The notes under the pieces are model-generated. The model was not told the DNA's origin. It ran no database searches and was given only the letters and a program-made list of their open reading frames with translations. Shown here one piece after another: positions 15,791-25,114 of a stretch of DNA of 64,000 nucleotides; the stretch's first letter is position 1; every line of letters begins with the position of its first letter. The position numbers and the translations under genes were made by a program. The DNA comes from an uncultured Sphaerochaeta sp. (lineage in GTDB: Bacteria > Spirochaetota > Spirochaetia > Sphaerochaetales > Sphaerochaetaceae), in NCBI RefSeq assembly GCF_963676285.1, contig NZ_OY781063.1:1984001-2048000 (forward strand), given 5' to 3'.

Positions 15791-17038
15791 TTAGAACCAT
15801 GCTTTCAGCCCTATCTGAAGAGAATCGTTTGCATCCCATGTGTGATAAATGCTCTCTTTCGGCTCTATTGAACCATACCAGGTAGTCTTGAGGAAACAAG
15901 AGAGATTGTCCCCCAGAGCATAGGTGGCGGAGGCGAGCATGAGGTATCCGGTGCTTTCTACTTGGTAGGTCCCAGCTACTCTGCATGCAAGTTTTTCCCG
16001 GAAGAATTTGGCTTCTGCTGCGGCAATGATTGTATTGGCATAGGCCTTTCCTCCATAGGAAGCGAGAACATCGACATCCATAGGCGAGGAAGGGAAATTT
16101 AGAACATAGTGTCCCTGGTAGGCAACTGCCAGAAATGTGCCACTCGCGCTATGGGTATACGAGAGCTCTGCTAAGTATGCCCATTTGCTATTGTATAATC
16201 CTGAGTCACTTCCATTGGTGTCCTCACTGAGGAAGAATCCCCCCTCCAGAGCCAGTGTAAAGGGTCCAACCAAACTGCTCGATTCCAACCCAATAAGTTG
16301 GTAGCGGGTGTAGATGGTGTCTGCCCCGGTGATCGCAAACGTAGAAGGATCGAATGTGATGTTTGTATATCCGCTTTGAGGATAATATCCATTATAGTAG
16401 AGCAACCCAAGGTCGATGGCACTTGATTGTATTCGGTAGCGTGCCCCTCCTCCAAATTTTTCAAGACTCTCAGTCTCTTCTTCATGCAACGTGACTGATG
16501 CAAACTGTGCCGGAATAAGTGACCAACGTCCAGTGTTTTCCAAGCTGGTAGGGAGAAAACCTGGCTTCAGGACGATATCGAGGGAGCTTCGATCCCAGTA
16601 GGTAGTCAAGGAGAACATCAGCTCCGGCTGTTTCATCGCTTCCAGGTCATCAATGATCCCGCATCTAAGATCCTGTGCATTGAGTACATCCACTACATGG
16701 GAGAGTGATGCACTACCCCAGGGGTGGGTCATCCAGCCGGCAGTGAGTACCTGATCACCCCAAAACAGACTGAGTGCGAGTTGACTCGCTGAAAGCTCAT
16801 TGTGAACAGCATCGAACTGCAGTGTTGTATGTGCCCGGTATCCTTCATCTTCATAATCGGCAGTGATGCCAAGGAGCAACTGGGGTTCCAGAGACTTGTC
16901 ACGATAGAGGATCAATGATGTTTCATTTTCCAGATATACCTTTCTGGTTGGCTCCTCTTCCTCAGCGAAGATGTCAAAGGCAAAGAGGATTGTTGTGCTT
17001 GCAAGCAATAGGATGGTTGTCAGAATGATTCGTTTCAT
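15791..17038 (-). CDS. Outer-membrane beta-barrel (DUF1302-like) of RND/LolA-like export operon
   Basis: A 415-residue secreted protein: signal peptide (MKRIILTTILLLASTTILFA), an acidic linker (EEEEPTRK), then repeated amphipathic strands to a C-terminal phenylalanine (LKAWF). The segment THPWGSASLSHVVDVLNAQD matches the WG...DVLN.QD motif of DUF1302-type proteins, which are commonly encoded beside RND/MMPL exporters and LolA-like proteins. The ATG has GGGAGG five bases upstream and overlaps the LolA-like stop region by one base. It probably serves as the outer-membrane acceptor of cargo. The cargo is unknown. Confidence 0.7.
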   Translation of the reverse strand: MKRIILTTILLLASTTILFAFDIFAEEEEPTRKVYLENETSLILYRDKSLEPQLLLGITADYEDEGYRAHTTLQFDAVHNELSASQLALSLFWGDQVLTAGWMTHPWGSASLSHVVDVLNAQDLRCGIIDDLEAMKQPELMFSLTTYWDRSSLDIVLKPGFLPTSLENTGRWSLIPAQFASVTLHEEETESLEKFGGGARYRIQSSAIDLGLLYYNGYYPQSGYTNITFDPSTFAITGADTIYTRYQLIGLESSSLVGPFTLALEGGFFLSEDTNGSDSGLYNSKWAYLAELSYTHSASGTFLAVAYQGHYVLNFPSSPMDVDVLASYGGKAYANTIIAAAEAKFFREKLACRVAGTYQVESTGYLMLASATYALGDNLSCFLKTTWYGSIEPKESIYHTWDANDSLQIGLKAWF

Positions 17039-17802
17039 CAGAGCCTCCCTGTTTCCAGAAATCTGGTCGTAAAGTATCCCTCTGGAAGAGGAATGTCATA
17101 ACGTGCTTGAAGTATCTCCAAGCGTGTGACATGTAAACTGGAGTGGGTTTTCATCTCCATAATGGTACTTACCGGGCGATCAGAGAGCGTATCAATTGCT
17201 TCAGTGGTTAATGTTTTAAGAAGAGTTTTTCCATCAAGTTCATAAAACTGAACTTCCAGCGGAAGATAGGTTCCCTTGTCAACAACGGTGATGGTTTTTC
17301 CATACGATTTCATCTCATGGGGAATCGATTCAACGGTAAAGCTGTTACTATCCTCAGAGATGAGACGGTGATCTGCTTGGCTGGAATCATACGTGGTTGA
17401 GGCCATATCGCTATAGGAGAAGTCACTACCCATGAATGAACCAGCTTCCTCAGCGCCCGCTATTTTTCTGATCCGCTTAAGGGAGGGGAGGTAAATCCAC
17501 TGCTCAGTATTTCCATCTGTCCCTTCAATGGAGAGAAAGCGGGTATTGCGTACACTCTCTGGGGAGAGAAATACCGTCAGTGTGGAAGTCCTGCCATCCT
17601 TGGTTGTACTGAGTGTTTGCAGCCGTCTCTCTCTGGCACTTCCCGAGGTATCGATCAAGGTGAGTTTGATATCGAGTGCCGAAGTTGTTGAGCTTTGTCT
17701 TTCAAGTACCTGTTCCATGATCTGATCAGCAGTCGGTGAGCTGAAAATTGCAAGAGAACATCCAAGGCAGAGTATAGAGAACAGTGTGATGAATCGTTTC
17801 AT
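17038..17802 (-). CDS. LolA-like outer membrane lipoprotein-sorting protein
   Basis: A 254-residue periplasmic protein with a signal peptide (MKRFITLFSILCLGCSLAIFS). A cysteine at residue 15 is inside the hydrophobic core and is not in lipobox position. The LolA-like fold is indicated by QWIYLPSLKRIRKIAG, MGSDFSYSDM and KTITVVDKGTYLPLEVQFYE. In this family the protein ferries a lipidic cargo between the RND pump and the outer membrane. AGGAGG is five bases before the ATG, which overlaps the MMPL stop as ATGA. It is a distant paralogue of the protein at 2208-2951. Confidence 0.8.
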   Translation of the reverse strand: MKRFITLFSILCLGCSLAIFSSPTADQIMEQVLERQSSTTSALDIKLTLIDTSGSARERRLQTLSTTKDGRTSTLTVFLSPESVRNTRFLSIEGTDGNTEQWIYLPSLKRIRKIAGAEEAGSFMGSDFSYSDMASTTYDSSQADHRLISEDSNSFTVESIPHEMKSYGKTITVVDKGTYLPLEVQFYELDGKTLLKTLTTEAIDTLSDRPVSTIMEMKTHSSLHVTRLEILQARYDIPLPEGYFTTRFLETGRL

Positions 17803-20162
17803 GATTTCCTCCTGGAAGTGTTGAATAGGTTGGGGAGATGGACCTGGAGTGCCACCAAGAGCAAGAGTGCAGCAGCACTTGCTGCAATCATGGCGATACA
17901 GAAGAGCAGCCCAAGGTTTGCAATTGGAAGGAAGCGACTGAAGAGTAGTCCGCTGAATCCAACAGCAACCGATGCAGCATTTGCCAAAATTGCTTTACCA
18001 GTGGTCATCATGATCTCTTCAGATGAGTGTTTGTTGCGCATAAACGCTGAGAGCAAGTGGATTGCATAATCCACCCCGATACCAATTGCCAATGCTGCAA
18101 TGAGGCTGGTCACGATATCCAGTTTGATGGAGAAAAGCGCCATAGCCAGAAATACTGAGGAGAGTGCAAAGAGACAGGGAAGGAGGGCAAGTGTTGCAAG
18201 TTTTGCAGAGCGGAGTGTGATAAGTACCAGTATCCAGACAGCAATGAGTGAGCTGAAGAGACTGATGATTTGGCTCTTGGTGACCAAGTCAGTCAGGGCA
18301 AGGCTTACTGCCTCTCCTCCTCCAATCTCCACGTTCCATGTTGAAGGAAAGAGGGTGGGAAGGGTGGAGGTCATTGAGCGGAGCGTTTCTGTATTTGACT
18401 CCTTGAGTAAAATGGTGAAGAGTGTGGAGTCCGGTTCCAGCGGGTCGTTGATGAAACTATCCAAGGATGAGCTGTACAACAACAGATACTGGGCGATAAG
18501 ATGACTCAGTTCCTCCTCTGAGGAAAGGCCGTATTTTGCTGGGTCACTGGGAATCTCATAGGATCCATTGCCACCACTTTCAAGCTGCTTGGTTGCTGTA
18601 GGGTTGGTAGTAGATGCTTCGCTGGAGAGTGGACCGGAGAAAAAGTCAAATACCGGTTCATCCTCCACCGTTTCCACTATCGCTCCCTCAGCAGGTCCAA
18701 GCAACTGATTCATGCGTTTAATAAAAGGCAGTATTGACTGAACACCCCCCACCGTGGGTTCCTCTTCGATAACCTGGATTGCATGTTCAAGTGTCTTCAG
18801 TACTTCTGGGCTGAGCGTGGCCGTACCTTCTGGAGGAGTAATCATGACTGAAAGGGAGAAGGACCCTTGCATTGCCTGGTTGTATCGGTTGTTCATGGTT
18901 ACAAGATTTGAAGAGGGCCTGAAGAAGGCAATCATATTTGTACCTTCTTGCAATGACAGGTAGGAGAGAGGAAGGACGACGATGATCATCAGCAAAAAGA
19001 GGGTAATGGTCAGCTTGCCCCATTTGTTGGAAACCTTCAGTGCAAAGCGTACGAGGAATACTGAATGGGACTTACTCACTTCTCGTGGTTTTGGAATCTT
19101 TACCTGATATACGACCCTGATGAGGGCAGGGAGCAGGATCAGTGAACTAACGGCACAAGCAACCACCCCGATGAAACTGAGTAAACCGAAAGTCCTGAAA
19201 GGTCCAAGAGGGCTGGAAAGTTGTGCAAGGAATGCGAATGCGGTCGTTGCCGCGGCTCCAATAATCGGATAGGTATTGGTGTGCACTACGTTCTGCAAAG
19301 TCTCCTCAATATGCTTGCCATCATATTCTTGATAGAAGTGGCTGAATATATGCACGGTATAAGCACTCCCAACAATAAGCAGAAGAATCGGGACAAGCAT
19401 GGTTGCCATGGTTACCGTGATTCCCGTCCATGCCATGATGCCCAGTGTCAGTGAGCTGCTGAACACAAGGGGAACCAGAGAGAGCAGGACAGCAGATATT
19501 CTCCGCAGGAAAAGATAGAGCACCAGGATAATCAATAGAGCCACTATCGGGGCAAGCACTGCAAGGTCACTGAGCAGGCTCCTCTCTATCTCCTCAGTAA
19601 CGGCTGGTAGCCCAAGCAGAGAGAATTCGAGCCCTTCCAGGGGGGTCAACAACTCCTTAAGATTGGAGAGCAGGAGCCCTGCGTTGTATTCTCGTGTGGT
19701 TTGGATCAGAATGGAGAGTACATGATGGTCCTCAGAGATGAACGTACCCTCATAGAAAGATGCCCAAGAGGCAATACGTTCTTCGACTTGCCCAGCATCC
19801 CCATCATAGAGAGAGACAACTGCAACTCCATCGGAGGATGGCTCGAGATGTTTGAGGTTTGCCAAGCTGGAGGCCTGCTTTACCCCCTCCAATGCTTCAA
19901 TGCGCCTGGTAAGCTCAGAAAGTAGCTCGAGGTACTCTTCACTTACCATCGAGTGGGGGGCGTACAGACTAACCACCACCGAGTCCAGGGAGCCGAATCG
20001 TTCTTCCATGCGCTCATTGGTAGCTACAACCGGATGTGATTGTGGGATGAATGCATCGGTTGAGCTGTCGATATGTAGATGCCCTATACTGCTTATGCAG
20101 AGAAGCGTGAAGAGTATTGATACAGCTATGATGATCCAGCTACGTACGATATGCTTGTTCAT
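17799..20162 (-). CDS. MMPL/RND superfamily exporter
   Basis: A 787-residue inner-membrane protein with the duplicated MMPL layout: helix 1 (residues 10-28), a large periplasmic loop (about 30-200), five or six helices (about 205-400), a second periplasmic loop (about 410-620) and a last helix bundle to 780. Sterol-sensing-like segments with acidic proton-relay residues appear as IVGSAYTVHIFSHFYQEY and ALAIGIGVDYAIHLLSAF. The single-polypeptide RND form of this type exports lipids, hopanoids or related hydrophobic molecules in other bacteria. It heads the operon with the LolA-like protein and barrel. A weak ribosome-binding site (GGAAG) precedes the ATG. Confidence 0.85.
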   Translation of the reverse strand: MNKHIVRSWIIIAVSILFTLLCISSIGHLHIDSSTDAFIPQSHPVVATNERMEERFGSLDSVVVSLYAPHSMVSEEYLELLSELTRRIEALEGVKQASSLANLKHLEPSSDGVAVVSLYDGDAGQVEERIASWASFYEGTFISEDHHVLSILIQTTREYNAGLLLSNLKELLTPLEGLEFSLLGLPAVTEEIERSLLSDLAVLAPIVALLIILVLYLFLRRISAVLLSLVPLVFSSSLTLGIMAWTGITVTMATMLVPILLLIVGSAYTVHIFSHFYQEYDGKHIEETLQNVVHTNTYPIIGAAATTAFAFLAQLSSPLGPFRTFGLLSFIGVVACAVSSLILLPALIRVVYQVKIPKPREVSKSHSVFLVRFALKVSNKWGKLTITLFLLMIIVVLPLSYLSLQEGTNMIAFFRPSSNLVTMNNRYNQAMQGSFSLSVMITPPEGTATLSPEVLKTLEHAIQVIEEEPTVGGVQSILPFIKRMNQLLGPAEGAIVETVEDEPVFDFFSGPLSSEASTTNPTATKQLESGGNGSYEIPSDPAKYGLSSEEELSHLIAQYLLLYSSSLDSFINDPLEPDSTLFTILLKESNTETLRSMTSTLPTLFPSTWNVEIGGGEAVSLALTDLVTKSQIISLFSSLIAVWILVLITLRSAKLATLALLPCLFALSSVFLAMALFSIKLDIVTSLIAALAIGIGVDYAIHLLSAFMRNKHSSEEIMMTTGKAILANAASVAVGFSGLLFSRFLPIANLGLLFCIAMIAASAAALLLLVALQVHLPNLFNTSRRKS

Positions 20163-20228
20163 ACTTCCATGCTAGGGCTTGGCTGAAGGAAAACAATCGC
20201 CTGGAGAGAGTATTCTCTTCACCTTTCA

Positions 20229-20248
20229 GGGTGATTCTCTTCTCACCC
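20229..20248. promoter_or_regulatory. Inverted repeat in MMPL/pyruvate kinase divergent region
   Basis: GGGTGA and TCACCC form a perfect 6-base inverted repeat with an 8-base spacer in the 150-base divergent gap between the MMPL operon and pyk. A second, imperfect repeat (GAGAG/CTCTT) lies just upstream. It could be an operator or a small hairpin; I cannot assign a factor. Confidence 0.3.
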
Positions 20249-20312
20249 GAGCGGGAATAATGCTTTACAAATCACTGTAGTTCACCTCATGATACCTATA
20301 GGAGGCAGGGAT

Positions 20313-21746
20313 ATGACCTACACCAAGATTGTTGCCACACTGGGACCGGCGAGCGAGAAGTATGAGATGGTAAAAGCCATCTTGGAAGCTGGATGTCGAG
20401 TGATAAGGCTGAATTTCAGCCATGGTTCGCATGAAGAACAGCAGAAGCGCTTTGACTATGTCAGGCAGGCAAGCAAGGAGTTGGGGTTTCCTGTGACAGT
20501 ATTCATGGACCTACAAGGGCCCAAGATCCGTCTTGGTCAGTTGCAGGAAGAGATGTATGTACTGGAAAAGGGAGAGAAAATCACCTTGACCACTGAGCCC
20601 TGCGTGGGAACCAGGGAGCGTATCAGCATTGACTACCCATACCTGCATGAAGAGATCAAGGAAGGGCAACGGATATTGATCAATGACGGATTGGTCTCCC
20701 TTATCGTGGAAAGTATTGAAGGGAAAGACATCCATTGCTCCTTACTGGAAGAGGGAGTTCTTTTTCCCCGTAAAGGCGTAAACCTTCCAGAAGTCCCCTT
20801 ACGCCAACTGAGTTCATTCACGGAGAAAGACAAGAGAGACTTGGATTTTGCCTTCAGGAACAATCTTGACTATGTTGCCCTCTCCTTCGTTCGTAGCGGA
20901 AAAGATGTAAAGGCCCTAAAAGAGCATATGATGGCCTCCTACGGCAGAACCATCCCCATTATCAGTAAGATTGAGAAGCCTGAGGCAGTTAGCAACCTCC
21001 AGGAGATCATGGATGAGTCAAGTGTGATTATGATCGCCCGAGGAGACCTTGGGGTGGAGGCGCCGGCTGAGGAGGTCCCCCTGATCCAGAAGGCTATCAT
21101 CAGGTCCTGTATCGATCGTGGGCTTCCTGTCATCACCGCGACACAGATGCTGGAATCAATGATGCACAATCCAAAACCTACCAGGGCAGAAACCAATGAT
21201 GTGGCGAATGCAGTGCTGGATGGTACGAGTGCTGTAATGCTCAGTGGGGAAACTGCAGCAGGTGAATATCCTCTGCAAGCGGTGACCACGATGAGTCGGA
21301 TTGCCAGTCTTGCTGAGCGGAGTGATGTATTCCAGAAGCAGGTCTTCAACCAAATCAGCATGTTGGATCCAGATCGGAAGATTACCACCACGGAGGCTGT
21401 GGGTCTTGCCACCCGTGAGCTTTCTCTCTCTGTAGGTGCGGCATTCATCGCATGCTTCACGCAAACAGGTTCTACAGCACGGTTGATAGCTAAATTCCGC
21501 CCCTCGGTTCCTATTATTGCCTTCTCTCCCTTGCCGGAGGTGGTGACCTACCTTGCCTTGAGCTGGGGGGTTACCCCAATTCTCATTGACCAACTAGCAA
21601 GTGTGGATGAGTTGTTGGCATACGCACCAGAATATCTGATAAAACAGGGAATGGTGAAGCAGGGAGATACCGTGGTAATTACTGCCGGGGTTCCCGTGGG
21701 CAGTAGTGGAAAGACCAATATGGTCAAGGTAGTGGAGATCGAATAA
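20313..21746 (+). CDS. pyk: Pyruvate kinase
   Basis: A 477-residue glycolytic enzyme converting phosphoenolpyruvate and ADP to pyruvate and ATP. Conserved segments are VATLGPAS, IRLNFSHG, MDLQGPKIRLG, the catalytic lysine and metal region ISKIEKPEAVSN, MIARGDLGVE, and the signature TATQMLESM with TRAETNDVANAVLDGTSAVMLSGE. The B domain and the C-terminal allosteric domain are present, as is usual for the homotetramer. AGGAGG is seven bases before the ATG at 20313. It ends at a clear terminator, so it is probably monocistronic. Confidence 0.96.
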   Translation: MTYTKIVATLGPASEKYEMVKAILEAGCRVIRLNFSHGSHEEQQKRFDYVRQASKELGFPVTVFMDLQGPKIRLGQLQEEMYVLEKGEKITLTTEPCVGTRERISIDYPYLHEEIKEGQRILINDGLVSLIVESIEGKDIHCSLLEEGVLFPRKGVNLPEVPLRQLSSFTEKDKRDLDFAFRNNLDYVALSFVRSGKDVKALKEHMMASYGRTIPIISKIEKPEAVSNLQEIMDESSVIMIARGDLGVEAPAEEVPLIQKAIIRSCIDRGLPVITATQMLESMMHNPKPTRAETNDVANAVLDGTSAVMLSGETAAGEYPLQAVTTMSRIASLAERSDVFQKQVFNQISMLDPDRKITTTEAVGLATRELSLSVGAAFIACFTQTGSTARLIAKFRPSVPIIAFSPLPEVVTYLALSWGVTPILIDQLASVDELLAYAPEYLIKQGMVKQGDTVVITAGVPVGSSGKTNMVKVVEIE

Positions 21747-21753
21747 AGAGAGG

Positions 21754-21785
21754 GAAGGCCGGTGCATTGAGCTCCGGCCTTCTTT
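21754..21785 (+). terminator. Terminator between pyk and convergent outer-membrane gene
   Basis: GAAGGCCGG and CCGGCCTTC form a perfect 9-base stem with an 11-base loop, followed by TTT on the plus strand. It starts eight bases after the pyk stop and can also serve the convergent gene ending at 21791, where the trailing bases are pyrimidine-rich. Confidence 0.8.
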
Positions 21786-21790
21786 CAGAA

Positions 21791-22534
21791 TCACTGTGGT
21801 CTGAATGATATTGTGGCACCGATGCTCAGTGCTCTTCCTTTATGGTCGAAAAGATCAAGCGCTCGTATATCGAGTCCAAAGTAGGTATCGGTAAGGAACT
21901 CAATGGGTAGTAGTCTCAGTGCGACGTTGACCAACCCTCTGTCCCCAGCATCCCCTGCAGACGGGGTGGCGCTGTAACTGACATTGCCGAAGTCCAGTAG
22001 GAAATCCACTTTCTCCTTGAATACCTCGGGAAAGAATGGTGTTTGGAAACCGAGGGCAAAGTCAATATTGCTATCCATGGATTTCTTGAAGGTGTAGCCA
22101 AGACGAAGTGTTGTCTTTGAGGGGAAATCCATGATTGAACTCTCGAATGTAGAGACTGCATATAGTTGGGCAGAAAAATCATTCGTCTCTGACACCCCAC
22201 TCACTTGGGCAAGGATTCCTGCAGCAAAACTTGTAGACTCTCTGTTTGCAAATCTCCATTTTCCGTTTAGCAGGAGGTCTATGTCATTCCCGATATCAAC
22301 GGCAAAACTGGTCTCAACAGCGTCTGAAAATGACAAGAGAATTGAGGGTATGTGTATAACCCTGTCACTTGTGATGGTAGCTGAATATGCAGTACTGACT
22401 GAGCTGTTTGCCTTACTGGGAGCAACATCAGCACTTGGAACTACAATATAGCCCGAACTTCCGCCCAAGGTCGTACTGCCAAATATCGGCACAAGACACA
22501 TCATAAGCAGGGAGAGAAGCAGTGTTCTTTTCAT
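21791..22534 (-). CDS. Secreted protein of unknown function, probable outer-membrane beta-barrel
   Basis: A 247-residue protein with a signal peptide (MKRTLLLSLLMMCLVPIFGS). The mature part has short alternating strands (SFAVDIGNDIDLLLNGKWRF, TTLRLGYTFKK, FALGFQTPFF) and near-terminal ALSIGATISFRPQ, which suggests a small barrel of about ten strands. The N-terminal phrase GGSSGYIVVPSADVAPS recalls a motif near the start of several uncharacterised spirochaete outer-surface proteins, but I cannot name a family. AGGAGG precedes the ATG. It ends on the shared terminator with pyk. Function unknown. Confidence 0.6.
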   Translation of the reverse strand: MKRTLLLSLLMMCLVPIFGSTTLGGSSGYIVVPSADVAPSKANSSVSTAYSATITSDRVIHIPSILLSFSDAVETSFAVDIGNDIDLLLNGKWRFANRESTSFAAGILAQVSGVSETNDFSAQLYAVSTFESSIMDFPSKTTLRLGYTFKKSMDSNIDFALGFQTPFFPEVFKEKVDFLLDFGNVSYSATPSAGDAGDRGLVNVALRLLPIEFLTDTYFGLDIRALDLFDHKGRALSIGATISFRPQ

Positions 22535-22576
22535 AGAAGCCTCCTAGGCACAGGGTGCCTCTAGATTGATGCTAGG

Positions 22577-24250
22577 TCAAGTAGCAGAAGAGGATTGTTT
22601 CATGGAATGCTTGCATGCATACATTGCTTCATCAGCACGACCGACACACTGATGGAATCGGTCTTTTCTCTTGGGAATGTATCGGTCAAATCCTACCGCT
22701 ACATGGTAGTGGAGTTTATTGCCAAAGGAGAAGTGTGAGAGTACCCGTTCTGCCATCTTTTGCAGTTCCTCTTCTGAAACATCACTGATCAGTGCGATGA
22801 ACTCATCCCCGCCATAGCGGAAAACCTTTGCACGGGAAGGGAGAATCTTTTGTACGCGATGTGCAAAGTCCCTCAAGATCATATCTCCTTGGGTATGGCC
22901 TTGGGTGTCATTGATCTTCTTCAGGTCATTGATATCCATCATAAGAATCCCCAGTACATGCTTATCCTTCGATGCCTGGATTCGGGAGACCTCCCTGTCA
23001 TAGGCTGCCCGATTCCCTACCTCGGTCAGGGCATCACTGTAGGCAAGACTAAGCAGGAGCTGTTCTTTGCAAATCGATTTTGTCTTGATCCTCATCAAGG
23101 TGGCACTACGCCAGAAAAGTACCACCGCCGAGGCCGCCATACCAAAATGGAGGATAACGGCACTATCGAGGGAAATACCAAGCATGAGCAGGATTACCTC
23201 AGCAATGATGGACGAAAGCAGAAACCCCATTGCAAGCAGGAAGGACTTCAGGTCTTGGTTTCCCCTAAAATACTCGATTACCAAGAGCACAAACAAAGAG
23301 AGTAGAAAGAGTGCTAGAAACAGCCCACAGGGGAGCAGCAGATCGGTGTACTGCATAATACCGAAGAGTTGGAGTGCCCCTCCCAGAATATAGAGGGAAG
23401 CAAAAAAATGTGAGATATACAAGAATGGCGAAGCCCACTTTCCCACCGGGTAGGAGTGGATGATGTAATTGACCAGGAAGAGGGGTAGCAGGAAAAGTGC
23501 AGCAAAACTGAGATTCATTGGGAGTGCGGGGTTCCTGAAGAGTATGAATTTGCTGGGGGTCTGGCTGAAAACCCATCCACCGAGAGCAAGCAGTACCAAG
23601 CCAAAGTAGAAAAAACTCTTTCTCTCTTCATCTGTCTGGATGGAGAGGGAAAAAAGAACCACCAATAGGCCGATCAAGAGAAGTGAGAATCCATAGAAAA
23701 GGGAAGGCCACTCTCCTAGTTCGTGAAACAACAAATCGGTCTTGCTCCCACTGTAAACTGGTTTGAAATGCCCAGCAAATGAGTTATTGGAGGTATAGCC
23801 GAAAGTAATGCTTAAATCTCCTCCAAGGTATGAATCCTTGAGGCGGATGAAATGGGTGTAGGTTCCTCCAAAAACAGGGATCGCCCATCCTCTCTCAGGC
23901 CCCTCAAAACGGTAGATTGTTTCGTTATCCACCTGTACCAAGACACTTGCCATGCTGGAGTTGAATGCAATGGTCCTTTGTTCAGCTGGCAGTTGAGAGG
24001 GAATGGTGTGATGAAGCGAGATTACCTTGTTTTTGACAGGCTTCTGCAGTGAGTAGGGAAGCGAGACATCTTCAGCAAATGTCTGTCCGTCGATGTTGAT
24101 GGTCCACAGTTCATCCCATGCTGTCACTTTCCCACCGGAGAGCGGTTCAGTCTGGAGGAACGAATCATAGTAGAGAGCCATGACGAATACCATCAGGACC
24201 AAGGCAAGCACAATTCTCTGAATATGGTTTTCACGTGAGAAAGCAGCCAT
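22577..24250 (-). CDS. Membrane diguanylate cyclase with extracytoplasmic 7TMR-DISM-like sensor
   Basis: A 557-residue protein. Helix 1 (residues 12-30), an extracytoplasmic beta-rich domain (about 35-180), seven hydrophobic helices (about 185-385), then a GGDEF domain (about 400-550). The active-site motif is intact (RYGGDEF), and the metal/substrate positions MDINDLKKINDTQGH are present, so it should make c-di-GMP. No RxxD inhibitory site is seen five residues before GGDEF. The layout is that of 7TMR-DISM receptors, which sense small extracellular ligands such as carbohydrates. GAGGA is six bases before the ATG. Confidence 0.88.
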   Translation of the reverse strand: MAAFSRENHIQRIVLALVLMVFVMALYYDSFLQTEPLSGGKVTAWDELWTINIDGQTFAEDVSLPYSLQKPVKNKVISLHHTIPSQLPAEQRTIAFNSSMASVLVQVDNETIYRFEGPERGWAIPVFGGTYTHFIRLKDSYLGGDLSITFGYTSNNSFAGHFKPVYSGSKTDLLFHELGEWPSLFYGFSLLLIGLLVVLFSLSIQTDEERKSFFYFGLVLLALGGWVFSQTPSKFILFRNPALPMNLSFAALFLLPLFLVNYIIHSYPVGKWASPFLYISHFFASLYILGGALQLFGIMQYTDLLLPCGLFLALFLLSLFVLLVIEYFRGNQDLKSFLLAMGFLLSSIIAEVILLMLGISLDSAVILHFGMAASAVVLFWRSATLMRIKTKSICKEQLLLSLAYSDALTEVGNRAAYDREVSRIQASKDKHVLGILMMDINDLKKINDTQGHTQGDMILRDFAHRVQKILPSRAKVFRYGGDEFIALISDVSEEELQKMAERVLSHFSFGNKLHYHVAVGFDRYIPKRKDRFHQCVGRADEAMYACKHSMKQSSSAT

Positions 24251-24274
24251 TCGGATTCCTCTTTTTATTGGTTT

Positions 24275-25066
24275 CTAGTTCGAGATTCTCCGAATTTCCG
24301 GATGTCCCTTCTCGTTGAGTTTACGCTCGATATACTTCTCTTTCTCCAGTTTGGAGAGCAGATTCCCAAGACTGTGGTAGCTGCTTCGTTCAATCATCCG
24401 GCTCTTGTCCATCTGATGGAACTTAACCCCTACATAACTTACCAATTGCCAGCTGTCTGGATCGAAGGAGTCCACCACCCGCCTCATGAGTGTTTCCACT
24501 TGCTTGTCCATCTTCTTTGTATGGTTGATCTCAGCAGGTTTATCTGCTTTCTTTGCCTTTGGTGGACCACTTTCCTTCGGTTCTTCTGTTTTTGGTTTGT
24601 TCATGAATGATTCAATGATCAGGATTTCATCACAGCAGTTGTTGAAGATGGGCTTGTCACTCACCATCTCCTTGGTAACCAGATAGACTTCCTTACCATA
24701 TTTGCGAAGGGCCTCCATGATGACCGTGAAGTCGCTGTCACTGGTGATGAAAACATAGCGGTCAATGACAGGGGTATTTACGATGATGGTTTCCAATGCT
24801 TCAAGGCTGATGATCAAGTCAGCACGGTTCTTGTAGTTTGTGGTGATGGAAGGGGTGTCCCTGATGGTGAAGTTGTATTCAGCCAACTGCTTTTCCATTT
24901 TCTTTATGGAAGCAGAATTCCCACAGGCCATCTTGATGACAAATATATTCTCTTCTTCAGGGGAATCATTGTGTTTCAGTGTCAGTTCTTCGAAGAGCGG
25001 CTTGAGATCCAGAGCCGAAGGGATATTCTCCAAGTCAATGTAAATAGCATTGTTTTTTCTCCGCAT
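24275..25066 (-). CDS. NYN domain protein with C-terminal LOTUS-like (OST-HTH) domain
   Basis: A 263-residue cytoplasmic protein. Residues 1-150 are a NYN (PIN-like) nuclease domain with the acidic residues in YIDLENIP, ADLIISLEAL and ITSDSDFTVI. A lysine-rich linker (about 155-185, KPKTEEPKESGPPKAKKADK) leads to a winged-helix region (about 190-263) resembling OST-HTH/LOTUS domains (SWQLVSYVGVKFHQM, LGNLLSKLEKEKYI). The family is thought to cut or bind RNA. GGAGGG lies just before the ATG. It lies 25 bases upstream of the diguanylate cyclase gene in the same direction, so co-transcription is possible. Confidence 0.8.
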   Translation of the reverse strand: MRRKNNAIYIDLENIPSALDLKPLFEELTLKHNDSPEEENIFVIKMACGNSASIKKMEKQLAEYNFTIRDTPSITTNYKNRADLIISLEALETIIVNTPVIDRYVFITSDSDFTVIMEALRKYGKEVYLVTKEMVSDKPIFNNCCDEILIIESFMNKPKTEEPKESGPPKAKKADKPAEINHTKKMDKQVETLMRRVVDSFDPDSWQLVSYVGVKFHQMDKSRMIERSSYHSLGNLLSKLEKEKYIERKLNEKGHPEIRRISN

Positions 25067-25114
25067 AGACCCTCCGTTTGTTACTATACAACACCTTAGG
25101 GGTACAAGAAAGTA

